A stretch of 33,783 nt of DNA, taken from an uncultured Acidobacteriota bacterium (GTDB lineage: Bacteria > Acidobacteriota > Terriglobia > Bryobacterales > Bryobacteraceae). Below, in pieces: positions 8,558 to 17,230 of this stretch; the stretch's first letter is position 1, and each line of letters begins with the position of its first letter. Made by a program: the position numbers and the translations under genes. The notes beneath the pieces are model-generated. The model was not told the origin of the DNA. It did not search any database and saw only the letters and a program-made list of their open reading frames with translations. The stretch lies in contig CADECY010000064.1 in the NCBI GenBank assembly GCA_902825945.1, positions 1 to 33,783 of the forward strand, in the 5' to 3' direction.

Positions 8558-10830
8558 ATGGTGAGATTCTCGCTTGCCGCCCTCGCGATCGCCTGTGCGC
8601 TACGTTGCCAAGCCCAGCAGCCGATGACCTTTCAATACTTCTACGACGAGACAGGTCAACTGGTGAGGGTCGTGGACTCCACGGGAATCTCGATCGAGTA
8701 CGTCTACGACGCCGTGGGCAACATGCTCGAAATCAAGCGATCGACAATCGCGGTCGGGCGCCTGACGGTGCTAGGCATCGTCCCTGCATCGGGCGGCCCT
8801 GGCGCCACGGTGGTGATTCAAGGACTCGGGTTCAGCTCGACGCCTGCGTCCAACGCCGTGCGCTTCAATGGGCTTTCCGCAACCGTCCTTTCAGCATCGG
8901 CCACCCAGTTGGTCGTCGCGGTTCCTCTGGGCGCGACAACCGGTTCGGTGACGGTAACCGTGGGCTCAAACACCGCTGCCTCGCCGGCCAGCTTCACCGT
9001 GGTACCTGTTCCTGTTGTGACTTCGGTCTCGCGACGCGCGGTCGTGGCGGGTCAATCGATACCCAACTTTCAGGCAGGTGGCGCGAACTTCGCGGGCGCT
9101 TCCTTCACCCTGGCTCCCATGTTCGCTCCATCACATAACATCGCCAACGTCGTGGTCGCGCCCGCGGGAAACGCGGCATCCATGACTTTGACGGTTTCGC
9201 CTTCCGCGGCCGGGACCCTGGTGCTCGTGGCCACGAATGCGACTGCCTCCTCGGACCTCTTCCCGTCCGCCGCGAATTCGATGGTGGTGCTTCCTGCTTC
9301 CAACGCCGATGGCGACTTCGATCGGCTCACGAATCAGCAGGAGTTGACGGCCGGTACCGATCCGCTGAACCCCGACACCGACGGCGATGGCTACTCGACG
9401 GCGTCGAAGTCGAGGTGGGGTCGGACCCGTTGGACCCGCGAAGCACGCCCGAGACCTCGCATCCCATTCGCGAAGCTGCCTGGGTTCGTGTCTCCACGCT
9501 GAACCGCGCGGACCCGGGGCAAGCGCCTGGCGCCGCGGCAACAGTCGCCATTCGCGAAGTATCTCCTCCGAGATTCTCCGCCCTCAATCGGGCGGATCCA
9601 GGTCAGGCCCCAGGGGCAGAGCCGGGGATCGCGATTCGGGAGGTCACGCTACCCAAGGTGTCGGTGCTGAATACCGCCGATCCGAGTCAGGCCACGTCAG
9701 GCGTGGATCAGACGGTGGCAATTCGAGAAACCCTTGCCTATGCTCTCTCGGCTCGGAACTTGGCGACGGCTCTGACTCCGAACTCGGCACCAACTGCCAC
9801 CGCTACTCCGAGCATTCAACCGGGCCGCATTGTCCTGACCGGGCGGAATACCCTGCCATCGTCTTCTGCGCAACAGTTGCTGGAAGGAGAGACGGTAACC
9901 TTCGCGTCCGCGCCCCCAGCCGAAAACGCGGAGGCTGTGTCTGTCGAGTTCTGGGCAAACGGAGCGTTGATGCACCGGATCGTTGATCCGCCTTACGAAA
10001 TGACGTTTACGGTTCCGCACGGCCCGCGAAGCTTGACAATGGCGGTGAGCGCTGTCTACGCCGATGGCACCCGTGTGGAACTCGGTTCGAGCCGCTTCGA
10101 TGTGATTCCCGAGGCGTTCACGACGGTGGAAGGAAGCGTGGTGGACGAGGCCGGGAAACCGGTTGCGGGCGCGAGAGTCGAACTGTACGCCGCTGGAATG
10201 AATGGCAGCTTCTTCCACGTCGAGGCCGAGTCCGGCGCCGCCGCGGGTGGCAAGCCACCGGATGCCCAAAAGCTCGTTTCGGCGCCGATGTTGAGAAACC
10301 CCGGAAGCGTATTTGGCGAGGATCCCTGGGGCGCTCTGCTGCAACGGCCCTATCGCGTACGTCTGGAAGGCCTGTTCGTCGTGGATCAGGACGGTGAGTT
10401 CAAGTTTGACCTTCGAACCAATCACCCGGGCAGAGTCATGGTGGACGGACAGGTTGTGGCGGACGCGCCATCCAGTCCGATGGGAACGGTAAGGCTGCGG
10501 CGGGGACTCGTGCCGGTAACCGTTGAGGCGGGCGGCAGCGGCGACGGCGATCTGCGATTGACCATCAGCGAAACCGCCAGCGGACGAAGGGTCTCACCGG
10601 ACCGGGCATTCCTTTCCACTTCGCCTCGGCTCGCGGCAACCACCGGCGGCGATGGTACTTTCAAGATCACCGCCGTGCCAGCCTACCTGAGCAACGTCCG
10701 GGTGGTGGCCTACTCACAAGACGGCGGGAACGCGGCGACCGGCGCCTCCGAAGCGGTGCGACCGGTTCCAGACGGCGTCACCCGGGTGGGCGCGACGAAA
10801 ATCAGTAATAGTCGAGGAGCAAGAAGATGA
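8558..10830 (+). pseudogene. mini-YD / IPT / TSP3 / PA14-like secreted protein, copy 2, frameshifted
   Basis: Paralogue of the 5455 gene. ATG 8558 gives a signal peptide (MVRFSLAALAIACALRCQAQ), QPMTFQYFYDETGQL YD repeats, an IPT-like domain and TSP3-like loops to DTDGDGYS. The frame then turns into Arg-rich nonsense and stops at 9502. The expected continuation DGVEVEVGSDPLDP is in another frame from 9397 and runs to 10830, so one base appears missing near 9395-9396. The downstream part adds three 28-29-residue IRE...LN repeats (9460-9740), an Ig-like segment (about 9880-10110), a carboxypeptidase-regulatory-like segment (TVEGSVVDEAGKPVAGARVELY, near 10120-10190) and a PA14-like segment (about 10339-10560). 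The stop overlaps the next ATG by 4 bp (ATGA). It is either a true inactivation, a sequencing error or recoding; about 757 codons if repaired. Confidence 0.82.
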
Positions 10831-11999
10831 AGACCAAGACGGCGGCGGCCATGGCTCTGATTGTCCTGAGCGGACTCAGGGCTCAGACGTTCAACAGCGG
10901 TTCCACTGGCGTGGACGGAGCCCTGAACTTGACCACGCCAGGAGTGATCCTCTTCGACCCAGCGGCAAGAGGAGTCGATACCGATGGCGACGGCATCTTC
11001 CATTTCACCACGATCAACATCGCGGCGGGCGTAACGGTCAGGCTCCGCAACACTCAATTCAGAGGACGTCCCGCGATTTGGCTCGCCTCCGGTGCCGTTC
11101 AGATCACCGGGACCATTGATCTGAACGGTGAGGAGGGCCATCTAGTTGGCGTCCCTCCCGCGAGCCGGGTATTCTCCGAGGCGGGAGCGGGCGGCTATTC
11201 TGGTGGGGCGAGCGCATATTATGGCCTTGGTCCCGGCAGGTGGGCCGCATACTGCGGGGGTGCGGGACACGCCACCCCAGGCAGCGGTGGCGCCGGCAGT
11301 GTTTATGGCAATGTCGCGCTGGTCCCTCTGCGCGGTGGCTCGGGTGGCAGCGGCTGCTCCACGGGAGCAGGAGGAGGCGCGGGCGGAGGCGCGATTCGCC
11401 TCGCGTCATCTGTTTCGATCACGGTTGCCGGAACGATAACCGCTCGGGGAGGGGCCGGGGCCAATGATGCATCCGGGATCAACCCCATTGGAGGTGGCGG
11501 CAGCGGCGGAGCCATTCACCTGGTGGCTCCCGCTATTCTAGGCGCCGGCGCGTTAGACGTTGCGGGCGGTGGGACTCGCGACAGCAGAAGCGGTGGCCCT
11601 GGCCGGATCCGGCTGGATGCGTTCCAGCAGCAATTCACCGGAACCTCGGACCCATACCCATCAGTGACCACGCTCGGCTCTCCGTTCCTGCCGCAGCCTC
11701 AGGTCTTTCCGACGGTTCGCGTTGTCTCGATCGCCGGGGTCGCGGTTCCGCCGAACCCCCAAGGATCTTTCGTCGCTCCGGACGTGGCCTTCACGCAAAA
11801 TGGCCCGGTGCCCGTCGTCTTGGAGGCCCGGAACGTCCCATTGGGCACGACAGTCGGCATCTACCTTCTCTCGGAAACCGCTGCTGACCAAGCGATCAAC
11901 TCCGCCCCTCTTGCGGGAACCCTGGCCCTCTCCTCAGCGACCGCCAACGTGACCTTCCCGGTCGGGTACAGTCACGGTTATGTGCTTGCAGTGTGGTAG
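10827..11999 (+). CDS. Gly-rich secreted protein, copy 2
   Basis: Paralogue of the 6986 gene, 390 residues. It has a signal peptide (MKTKTAAAMALIVLSGLRAQ), then QTFNSGSTGVDGALNLTTPG, an Asp-rich DTDGDGI loop, NIAAGVTVRL and ITGTIDLNGEEGH, all matching copy 1. The Gly-rich centre (about 115-250) includes GGAGHATPGSGGAG and GGGGSGGA runs. The C-terminal half again matches copy 1 (RVVSIAGVAVPPNPQGSF, PVVLEARNVPLGT, FPVGYSHGY). ATG 10827 overlaps the preceding stop (ATGA), which indicates translational coupling with the mini-YD gene and supports that gene having been intact recently. A strong hairpin at 12065-12094 probably ends the unit. Extracellular location is well supported; function unknown. 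Confidence 0.86.
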   Translation: MKTKTAAAMALIVLSGLRAQTFNSGSTGVDGALNLTTPGVILFDPAARGVDTDGDGIFHFTTINIAAGVTVRLRNTQFRGRPAIWLASGAVQITGTIDLNGEEGHLVGVPPASRVFSEAGAGGYSGGASAYYGLGPGRWAAYCGGAGHATPGSGGAGSVYGNVALVPLRGGSGGSGCSTGAGGGAGGGAIRLASSVSITVAGTITARGGAGANDASGINPIGGGGSGGAIHLVAPAILGAGALDVAGGGTRDSRSGGPGRIRLDAFQQQFTGTSDPYPSVTTLGSPFLPQPQVFPTVRVVSIAGVAVPPNPQGSFVAPDVAFTQNGPVPVVLEARNVPLGTTVGIYLLSETAADQAINSAPLAGTLALSSATANVTFPVGYSHGYVLAVW

Positions 12000-12064
12000 G
12001 CCCTCCGCCGGGGTGGATGCCCAAGGCCGATGCGACGGGGCTGGTTCCGAAAAAACGGCACCAT

Positions 12065-12094
12065 GCCCTCCGGCGCGATGGTGCGCCGGAGGGC
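12065..12094 (+). terminator. perfect 12-bp hairpin after the exoprotein cluster
   Basis: GCCCTCCGGCGC (12065-12076) and GCGCCGGAGGGC (12083-12094) form a perfect 12-bp stem with a 6-nt loop, followed by TTTCC. It lies 65 bp past the stop at 11999. The T-run is short, so it may be a weak intrinsic terminator or an mRNA-protecting hairpin. Confidence 0.7.
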
Positions 12095-12282
12095 TTTCCG
12101 ATTCCGCGCTGAATACCCTGATTTCGTTGCAAAGCCCCTGAGCGGAGGCCTTGGGCATTCTGAACGCGACGCCCGCCCTCCACGCCCCCTTTGACGCTCG
12201 CCGTGAAGATCCAGCCGGACTCGACATGCGGATGCTGAAGGTCCGCTGACTCGAGGAGATCGACTGGTCGTAAGCTTGTTCC

Positions 12283-13041
12283 ATGTTCACAATCGAGGAC
12301 CGCGCTGCCCTTCGGTCCAGCCTGCTTGAAAGGGCGGCCCGGGACACCCGGATCACCGGAGTGGCGATCACAGGCTCAGCCGCTGAGTCGCGCGAAGATC
12401 GATGGTCCGACATCGACCTCGCGTTCGGTGTTTCGGCCGCGGCGCAACTCCCGGATGTTTTGGCCGATTGGACAGCTCCGATGTACGGAGAGCATGGCGC
12501 CGCTCACCACGTGGATGTGCTCGCCGGACCTTGGACGTATCGCGTCTTCTTCCTCGCGAACACGCTCCAGGTGGATCTCGCGTTCGTCACGGAAGCCGAG
12601 TTTCGCGCCTTGGCCCCATCGTTCCGGCTGGTGTCCGGCAAGGCGGCCGAACCCCGAACTCCACCGGCGGCCAGCATCGAATGGATCATTGGAATGGCTT
12701 GGCTCCACGCGCTTCATGCACGAAGCTCGATCGCGCGAAGCAAGCTCTGGCAGGCCGAATACATGATCAGCGGGATGCGCGATCACGCGTTGGCGCTTGC
12801 CTGTGTCCGGCATGATCTGCCCGCTGTGCACGCTCGCGGCATCGATGAGTTACCCGAATCCGTGAGGGCGCCGTTCACTGCTTCGCTCGTGCGGCACCTC
12901 GACGCGGACGAACTGGCGCGTGCGTTTCGCGCGGTGACGCTCGCGTTGCTCGATGAGATCGAGAGCTGCGACTCGCACTTGGCAACGCGGCTGCGTGATC
13001 CTTTGTTGCGCACCCTTGACTCCGGTGACCACAAGAAATAG
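12283..13041 (+). CDS. nucleotidyltransferase-fold protein
   Basis: 252 residues with a polymerase-beta-type nucleotidyltransferase motif at the N-terminus: ITGSAAESREDRWSDIDLAF, with G31-S32 and metal-binding D43 and D45. A third candidate acidic residue is D98 in VDLAFV. These proteins transfer a nucleotide to a drug, RNA or protein; aminoglycoside and lincosamide adenylyltransferases belong to the same superfamily, but nothing here fixes the substrate. The C-terminal half is helical (HALHARSSIARSKLWQAEYMISGMRDHALAL), like the helical domain of such enzymes. ATG 12283 is the first good start and has no strong Shine-Dalgarno. The next gene starts 10 bp after its stop, but the two look functionally unrelated. 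Confidence 0.75.
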   Translation: MFTIEDRAALRSSLLERAARDTRITGVAITGSAAESREDRWSDIDLAFGVSAAAQLPDVLADWTAPMYGEHGAAHHVDVLAGPWTYRVFFLANTLQVDLAFVTEAEFRALAPSFRLVSGKAAEPRTPPAASIEWIIGMAWLHALHARSSIARSKLWQAEYMISGMRDHALALACVRHDLPAVHARGIDELPESVRAPFTASLVRHLDADELARAFRAVTLALLDEIESCDSHLATRLRDPLLRTLDSGDHKK

Positions 13042-13051
13042 ACTGCCCCCC

Positions 13052-16000
13052 ATGGTCCTCCGTACATTTAAGGAAAACGCGCACAACGGAGCCGGTCGCC
13101 GCCCGAATCGTTGCGCGTTCCTGCCTGTTCAGCGCGGCGGCTCTTCGGCCCTGTGCGCTCGCATATTGCTCGCCGCGCCACTCGCCGCTGTCCTCGTCCT
13201 GACAACGGCCCCAGTTTACGGCCAAGGTTCCGCGTTCGGAACCATCAGCGGCCGCGTTACCGATCCGACCGATGCCGCGATTCCCGAAGCAGCCGCTATC
13301 GCGACGAATGCCGCGACCAGCGCTCGCTACACCGCTACCACGACAGCGGACGGATTCTATCGCATCCCCTTCGTTCCGCCCGGAAAATATTCGGTCGAGA
13401 TTTCGCACACCGGATTCCAGAACTCGGTTCAGCCAGACGTCATCGTCACCGCGGCCGGATCGGTCACCGTGAACATGCGGCTCGCGGTCGGAACGTTGGG
13501 CCAGACGGTATCGGTTACCGAGCGAGTGGGCCTGGTCGAAACGGAGAATGCCGACCGCGCCGGCGAGATCGATCGCGTGCGCACCACCTACACGCCCACG
13601 ACCGCGCGTGTCGTGCTGAGTATCGTCCCGTCGATTCCCGGCATCACGACTTCCACCAACGATCGAGGCATGACGCCGTCCGGAAACTCGGGTGCGTCGG
13701 CGTTCATGATCAACGGCGGTGTCGACCGCACGAGCGAGATGCTGATCGATGGGGTCGCCAACCGAACGAGCGCCGGCGGCTACGCCTACGGAATCATTCC
13801 CACCCAGGAAAGCGTGGCCGAAGTGAAAGTGATCACCAATCCGTACAGCGCCGAATACGGCAGCACGACGGGCGGCGTCATCAACGTTATCACGAGGAGC
13901 GGGAGCAACGAATATCACGGCGAGCTGTTCACCTATATCCGGAACACGGCGTTCAACGCGAATCAGTTCGAGCGCAATCTCGCCGGGCAACCGCGCCCGC
14001 GCCTGGTCTACAACACCTTCGGCGGCGTCGGCACGGGCCGCGTCATCCGGGACAAGTTGTTCTTCGTTTTCAAGTACCACACCAATCAGACCAATCAGAT
14101 CAAGTCGTACATCGGGCGTGTTCCGACCGAACTCGAGCGCAACGGGAACTTCACGCAGACCTATTGGCTGAATCGCGGCGCCATCACGCCGATCACGGTC
14201 TACGATCCGTGGTCCACGCAATTGAACCCGCAGACGGGCCGCTTCACGAGGCAGCCGGTTCCGGGCAACGTGATTCCCTCGGCGCGCATCAATCCGGTGG
14301 CGCGGAATCTCTGGAAGTTCGTTCCGCTTCCCAACGCGAATCAGAACCAGCAAATCAAGGCCGTCAACTACATCCCGTCGAGCACCGCCTCGGCTCCGCG
14401 CGACTACATCGAGATCATGCCGAAGATCGACTGGATTGTCAGTGAAAAGACGAAGATCATGTCGCGGGTGACCAAGACGCAGTTCGATCAGACCGACATC
14501 CGCTTCTACGACACGCCGGGCGACGTGAACCAATCGCTGTTCGTGCGCCAGAATTGGAACGCCGCGTTCGATCTCACGCGAACGCTCTCTCCGACGAGCG
14601 TGCTCAACATCCGCGGCGGACTCGAGCGTTACGTGCAGGGCGGTGTCGAACCGATCCGCATCGGCGACTTCCCCCGCCAACTCGGCTTCTCCCCAACGTT
14701 CGTGGGGCAGGCGAATACCGCGTTTCCGGCTTTCACTTTCGGCGGTTCGAATCTCGGCGGGGATCGCTTCACGGGCGCCGGTCAAGCGGCCGCGGTCGTG
14801 GTTCCCGATCAAGTCAACAACTTCGACGTGCTGTGGCTGAAGAACGCCGGCCGTCACAACTTCAAAGTGGGCGGACAGGTGCGCCTGGAGCGCATCTACA
14901 CTCCAGCAGGCGGATATGACGCCGGACTGTTCTCGTTCGGGCCGGGCGATACCAACGGACCCGACCCGCAAGTGCAGGTTCAAGGCGCGGGTGACGAAGT
15001 CGCGTCGTTCCTCTTCGGCGTGGGCTCGGGCCGTCTCGAGATCAACTCGGCGCCCGCGCGCCAGATGCTCTACTTCACGACGTTCGTGCAAGACGACATC
15101 AAGATCACGCCGCGCCTGACGATCAATCTCGGATTGCGATGGGACAAGAGCGGCGGACTCACCGATCGCTTCAATGCCCTGACCGGACCTTTCGATCTCA
15201 CTTCGCAAAGCCCGCTCGCCGCGCGTGTCCGCAGCGCACCCGGAGTCTCGGCGTGCGCCGCATGCGCCAATCTCGTGGGTGGGCCAACCTTCCCGGGAAC
15301 CGGCGGCGTTTCGCGCGAGATCTACAAACTCGGCAACACGGACTTCGCACCGCGAGTGGCCGCCGCTTATGCGCTCGGCAGCAAGACAGCGTTGCGCGCG
15401 GGCTACGGCCTGTTCTACGGACCCGTCTACTACGATCCGGGTCAAGTGGGCTTCAGCCAGTCGACTCCGTGGGTCACCTATGACGCCAACAACATTCCGC
15501 TGAACCTGCTCGATAACCCGTTCCCATCCGGAGTGATCCGGCCCGTGGGTGCTTCGCTCGGGTTGGCGACCAACATCGGAAGCAGCGCCAGCTTCGTCGA
15601 TCCGAAGAACGCGACTCCGCGCGGCCGGCAGTTCAGCTTCGAAGTGCAGCGCGAGATTCCGTGGGGCATGCGGCTCAGCGCATCCTATGTGAACAACATC
15701 ATCACGCGGCTGCCGGTGAGCAAGAACCTCAACTCGCTCACCGAGGCACAGTATCGGCAAGGCGCGGCGGTGCTGAACCAGCGCGTGACGAATCCGTTCG
15801 CGGGCTTGGTTCCGGGGTTCGCGCTGAATCAGGCGCAGACCGCCGCATCGTCGCTGCTGGTTCCCTTCCCGCAGTTCCCCGGCGGCGTGATTCTGCAGAA
15901 CGCACCGTTGGGCAACTCGCGCTATGACGCGATGCAACTCTACGCGGTGAAGCGGTTCAGCCACGGCATCAGCTTCAGCGTGGCCTACACGTGGTCGAAG

Positions 16001-16609
16001 AAGCTCGAGGCGACACGCTATCAGTGGCCCACCGATCCGTTCCTCGAGCGGACCTACAGCACGTTCGACATTCCGTGGGTTTTTTCGCCGAACTTCGTCG
16101 CGGAGTTGCCGTTCGGACGCAAGCATTGGCTCGCGAACAACCTGCCTCGCTGGGCCGACGGCATCATCGGCGGATGGCAGGTGAACAGCATCGTCCGCTT
16201 GCAGGGTGGCAAGCCGCTCGACCTCGCCGACAACGCGATTCCTACGGGCGCCGATCCGCGCGATGTTCCTGGCGGGCAGAACTGGAATCAGTGGCTGAAC
16301 CCGGCCGCGTTCCGGGTGACGACCGATCCGTTCTACATTCGCCGCTGGTCGACGCGCTACTCGAATGTTCGCGGACCCGGAATCCGGCGCGTCGATCTCG
16401 GTGTGACCAAGAAGGTGGCTATCACGGAACGCGTCACGTTCGAACTGCAGACGATCGCGACCAACGCTTTCAACACGGCTGAGTTCTGGGACTCGCCCGC
16501 GGGCACTGGACTCAATCCGGCGTCGCCGGCGTTCGGGAAGATCTCCGGATTCCGGGGAATCTCGAACTCGCCACGCGAGCTTCAGTTGGGGGCGCGGCTG
16601 GTGTTTTGA
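13052..16609 (+). CDS. TonB-dependent receptor, Oar/carboxypeptidase-regulatory type
   Basis: Outer-membrane receptor of about 1185 residues. The N-terminal hydrophobic segment LLAAPLAAVLVLTTAPVYGQG (about 40-60) is a signal peptide with an unusually long lead, so a later start is possible. A carboxypeptidase-regulatory-like domain follows (about 64-150: GTISGRVTDPTDAAIPEA, ADGFYRIPFVPPGKYSVEI). Next is a plug-like region (MLIDGV, EYGSTTGGVINVITRSGSNEYHG at about 228-290), then a long beta-barrel with many aromatic strands ending LGARLVF with a terminal Phe, as outer-membrane barrels do. I chose ATG 13052 because earlier codons overlap the nucleotidyltransferase gene. Such proteins import oligomers or vitamins with TonB energy; the substrate cannot be read from sequence. 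The 3' end overlaps the convergent gene by 28 bp. Confidence 0.92.
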   Translation: MVLRTFKENAHNGAGRRPNRCAFLPVQRGGSSALCARILLAAPLAAVLVLTTAPVYGQGSAFGTISGRVTDPTDAAIPEAAAIATNAATSARYTATTTADGFYRIPFVPPGKYSVEISHTGFQNSVQPDVIVTAAGSVTVNMRLAVGTLGQTVSVTERVGLVETENADRAGEIDRVRTTYTPTTARVVLSIVPSIPGITTSTNDRGMTPSGNSGASAFMINGGVDRTSEMLIDGVANRTSAGGYAYGIIPTQESVAEVKVITNPYSAEYGSTTGGVINVITRSGSNEYHGELFTYIRNTAFNANQFERNLAGQPRPRLVYNTFGGVGTGRVIRDKLFFVFKYHTNQTNQIKSYIGRVPTELERNGNFTQTYWLNRGAITPITVYDPWSTQLNPQTGRFTRQPVPGNVIPSARINPVARNLWKFVPLPNANQNQQIKAVNYIPSSTASAPRDYIEIMPKIDWIVSEKTKIMSRVTKTQFDQTDIRFYDTPGDVNQSLFVRQNWNAAFDLTRTLSPTSVLNIRGGLERYVQGGVEPIRIGDFPRQLGFSPTFVGQANTAFPAFTFGGSNLGGDRFTGAGQAAAVVVPDQVNNFDVLWLKNAGRHNFKVGGQVRLERIYTPAGGYDAGLFSFGPGDTNGPDPQVQVQGAGDEVASFLFGVGSGRLEINSAPARQMLYFTTFVQDDIKITPRLTINLGLRWDKSGGLTDRFNALTGPFDLTSQSPLAARVRSAPGVSACAACANLVGGPTFPGTGGVSREIYKLGNTDFAPRVAAAYALGSKTALRAGYGLFYGPVYYDPGQVGFSQSTPWVTYDANNIPLNLLDNPFPSGVIRPVGASLGLATNIGSSASFVDPKNATPRGRQFSFEVQREIPWGMRLSASYVNNIITRLPVSKNLNSLTEAQYRQGAAVLNQRVTNPFAGLVPGFALNQAQTAASSLLVPFPQFPGGVILQNAPLGNSRYDAMQLYAVKRFSHGISFSVAYTWSKKLEATRYQWPTDPFLERTYSTFDIPWVFSPNFVAELPFGRKHWLANNLPRWADGIIGGWQVNSIVRLQGGKPLDLADNAIPTGADPRDVPGGQNWNQWLNPAAFRVTTDPFYIRRWSTRYSNVRGPGIRRVDLGVTKKVAITERVTFELQTIATNAFNTAEFWDSPAGTGLNPASPAFGKISGFRGISNSPRELQLGARLVF

Positions 16610-17214
16610 GGCCGCTGGAAGGGCCAAACACGAAGGCGTTCGGCGCACAGCAACGTGGGATAGATCATCCAGAATGCGTGTCCCCACAGCCGCAAGGAGA
16701 GCCACGGGCTCGCGAACAGTAGGGGCACAGCGAGAACGACGAACGGGAGCATGACCAGCCCCGGCAACAGTAGGACGGTGAGGAGGAGACGCTGGAAGGA
16801 ACCGGTGGTCTCCGGTCTCCACCGCCTCTGTCCGAGCCGGCGCATGCTGAACCCCACGAGGAGCCAAAGGAGCGGAACGAACAATGCAGTGAGGATCTGA
16901 CCTCGCACCGTCATGACGGCATCGACGCAGGTCACCTCTCCGGTGGCAACGGACTGCACGATCGTCGCGGCGAAGAACGCGGGAGCATCGAAGGCAATTC
17001 GGGCGTCCCCAACGGGACCATAGTGCGTCCAGCCGCCACAGAATCCGTACGGCTCGAACAGAGGCCGGGCGAGGTCCCGGAGGATGAGATCTTTGACGAC
17101 ACCCTCTCCCTCGCTTTGGGCAACGGCCCAATAGCCGTACGCAGTCATCGCGGCATACCGAATCGTCTGCATAGCCGCCAGCACGGCCGGAAACCACCGC
17201 GACGCGAGGATCAC
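16582..17214 (-). CDS. integral membrane protein of unknown function
   Basis: 210 residues with about four hydrophobic segments: near 8-28 (FPAVLAAMQTIRYAAMTAYG), 108-125 (TALFVPLLWLLVGFSM), 145-170 (LLLTVLLLPGLVMLPFVVLA) and 177-195 (LRLWGHAFWMIYPTLL). Between the first two lies a polar loop with GFCGGWTHYGPVGDARIAFDAPAFFAA, which could be periplasmic. It starts at a GTG 16 bp after the hybrid kinase stop on the same strand, so cotranscription is likely. Its last 28 bp overlap the convergent receptor gene. I do not recognise a family. Confidence 0.7.
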   Translation of the reverse strand: MILASRWFPAVLAAMQTIRYAAMTAYGYWAVAQSEGEGVVKDLILRDLARPLFEPYGFCGGWTHYGPVGDARIAFDAPAFFAATIVQSVATGEVTCVDAVMTVRGQILTALFVPLLWLLVGFSMRRLGQRRWRPETTGSFQRLLLTVLLLPGLVMLPFVVLAVPLLFASPWLSLRLWGHAFWMIYPTLLCAERLRVWPFQRPQNTSRAPN

Positions 17215-17230
17215 ACCGGATTGGACACCA

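Noticed and set aside
8124..8564. 146-codon ORF between the cassette copies
   Set aside because: Starts inside the end of the Gly-rich gene and overlaps the next start; no recognisable motif.
12875..17197. A 1440-codon minus-strand open frame
   Set aside because: It is antisense to the clearly coding TonB receptor, with Arg/His-rich low-quality sequence and no domain; a high-GC codon shadow.
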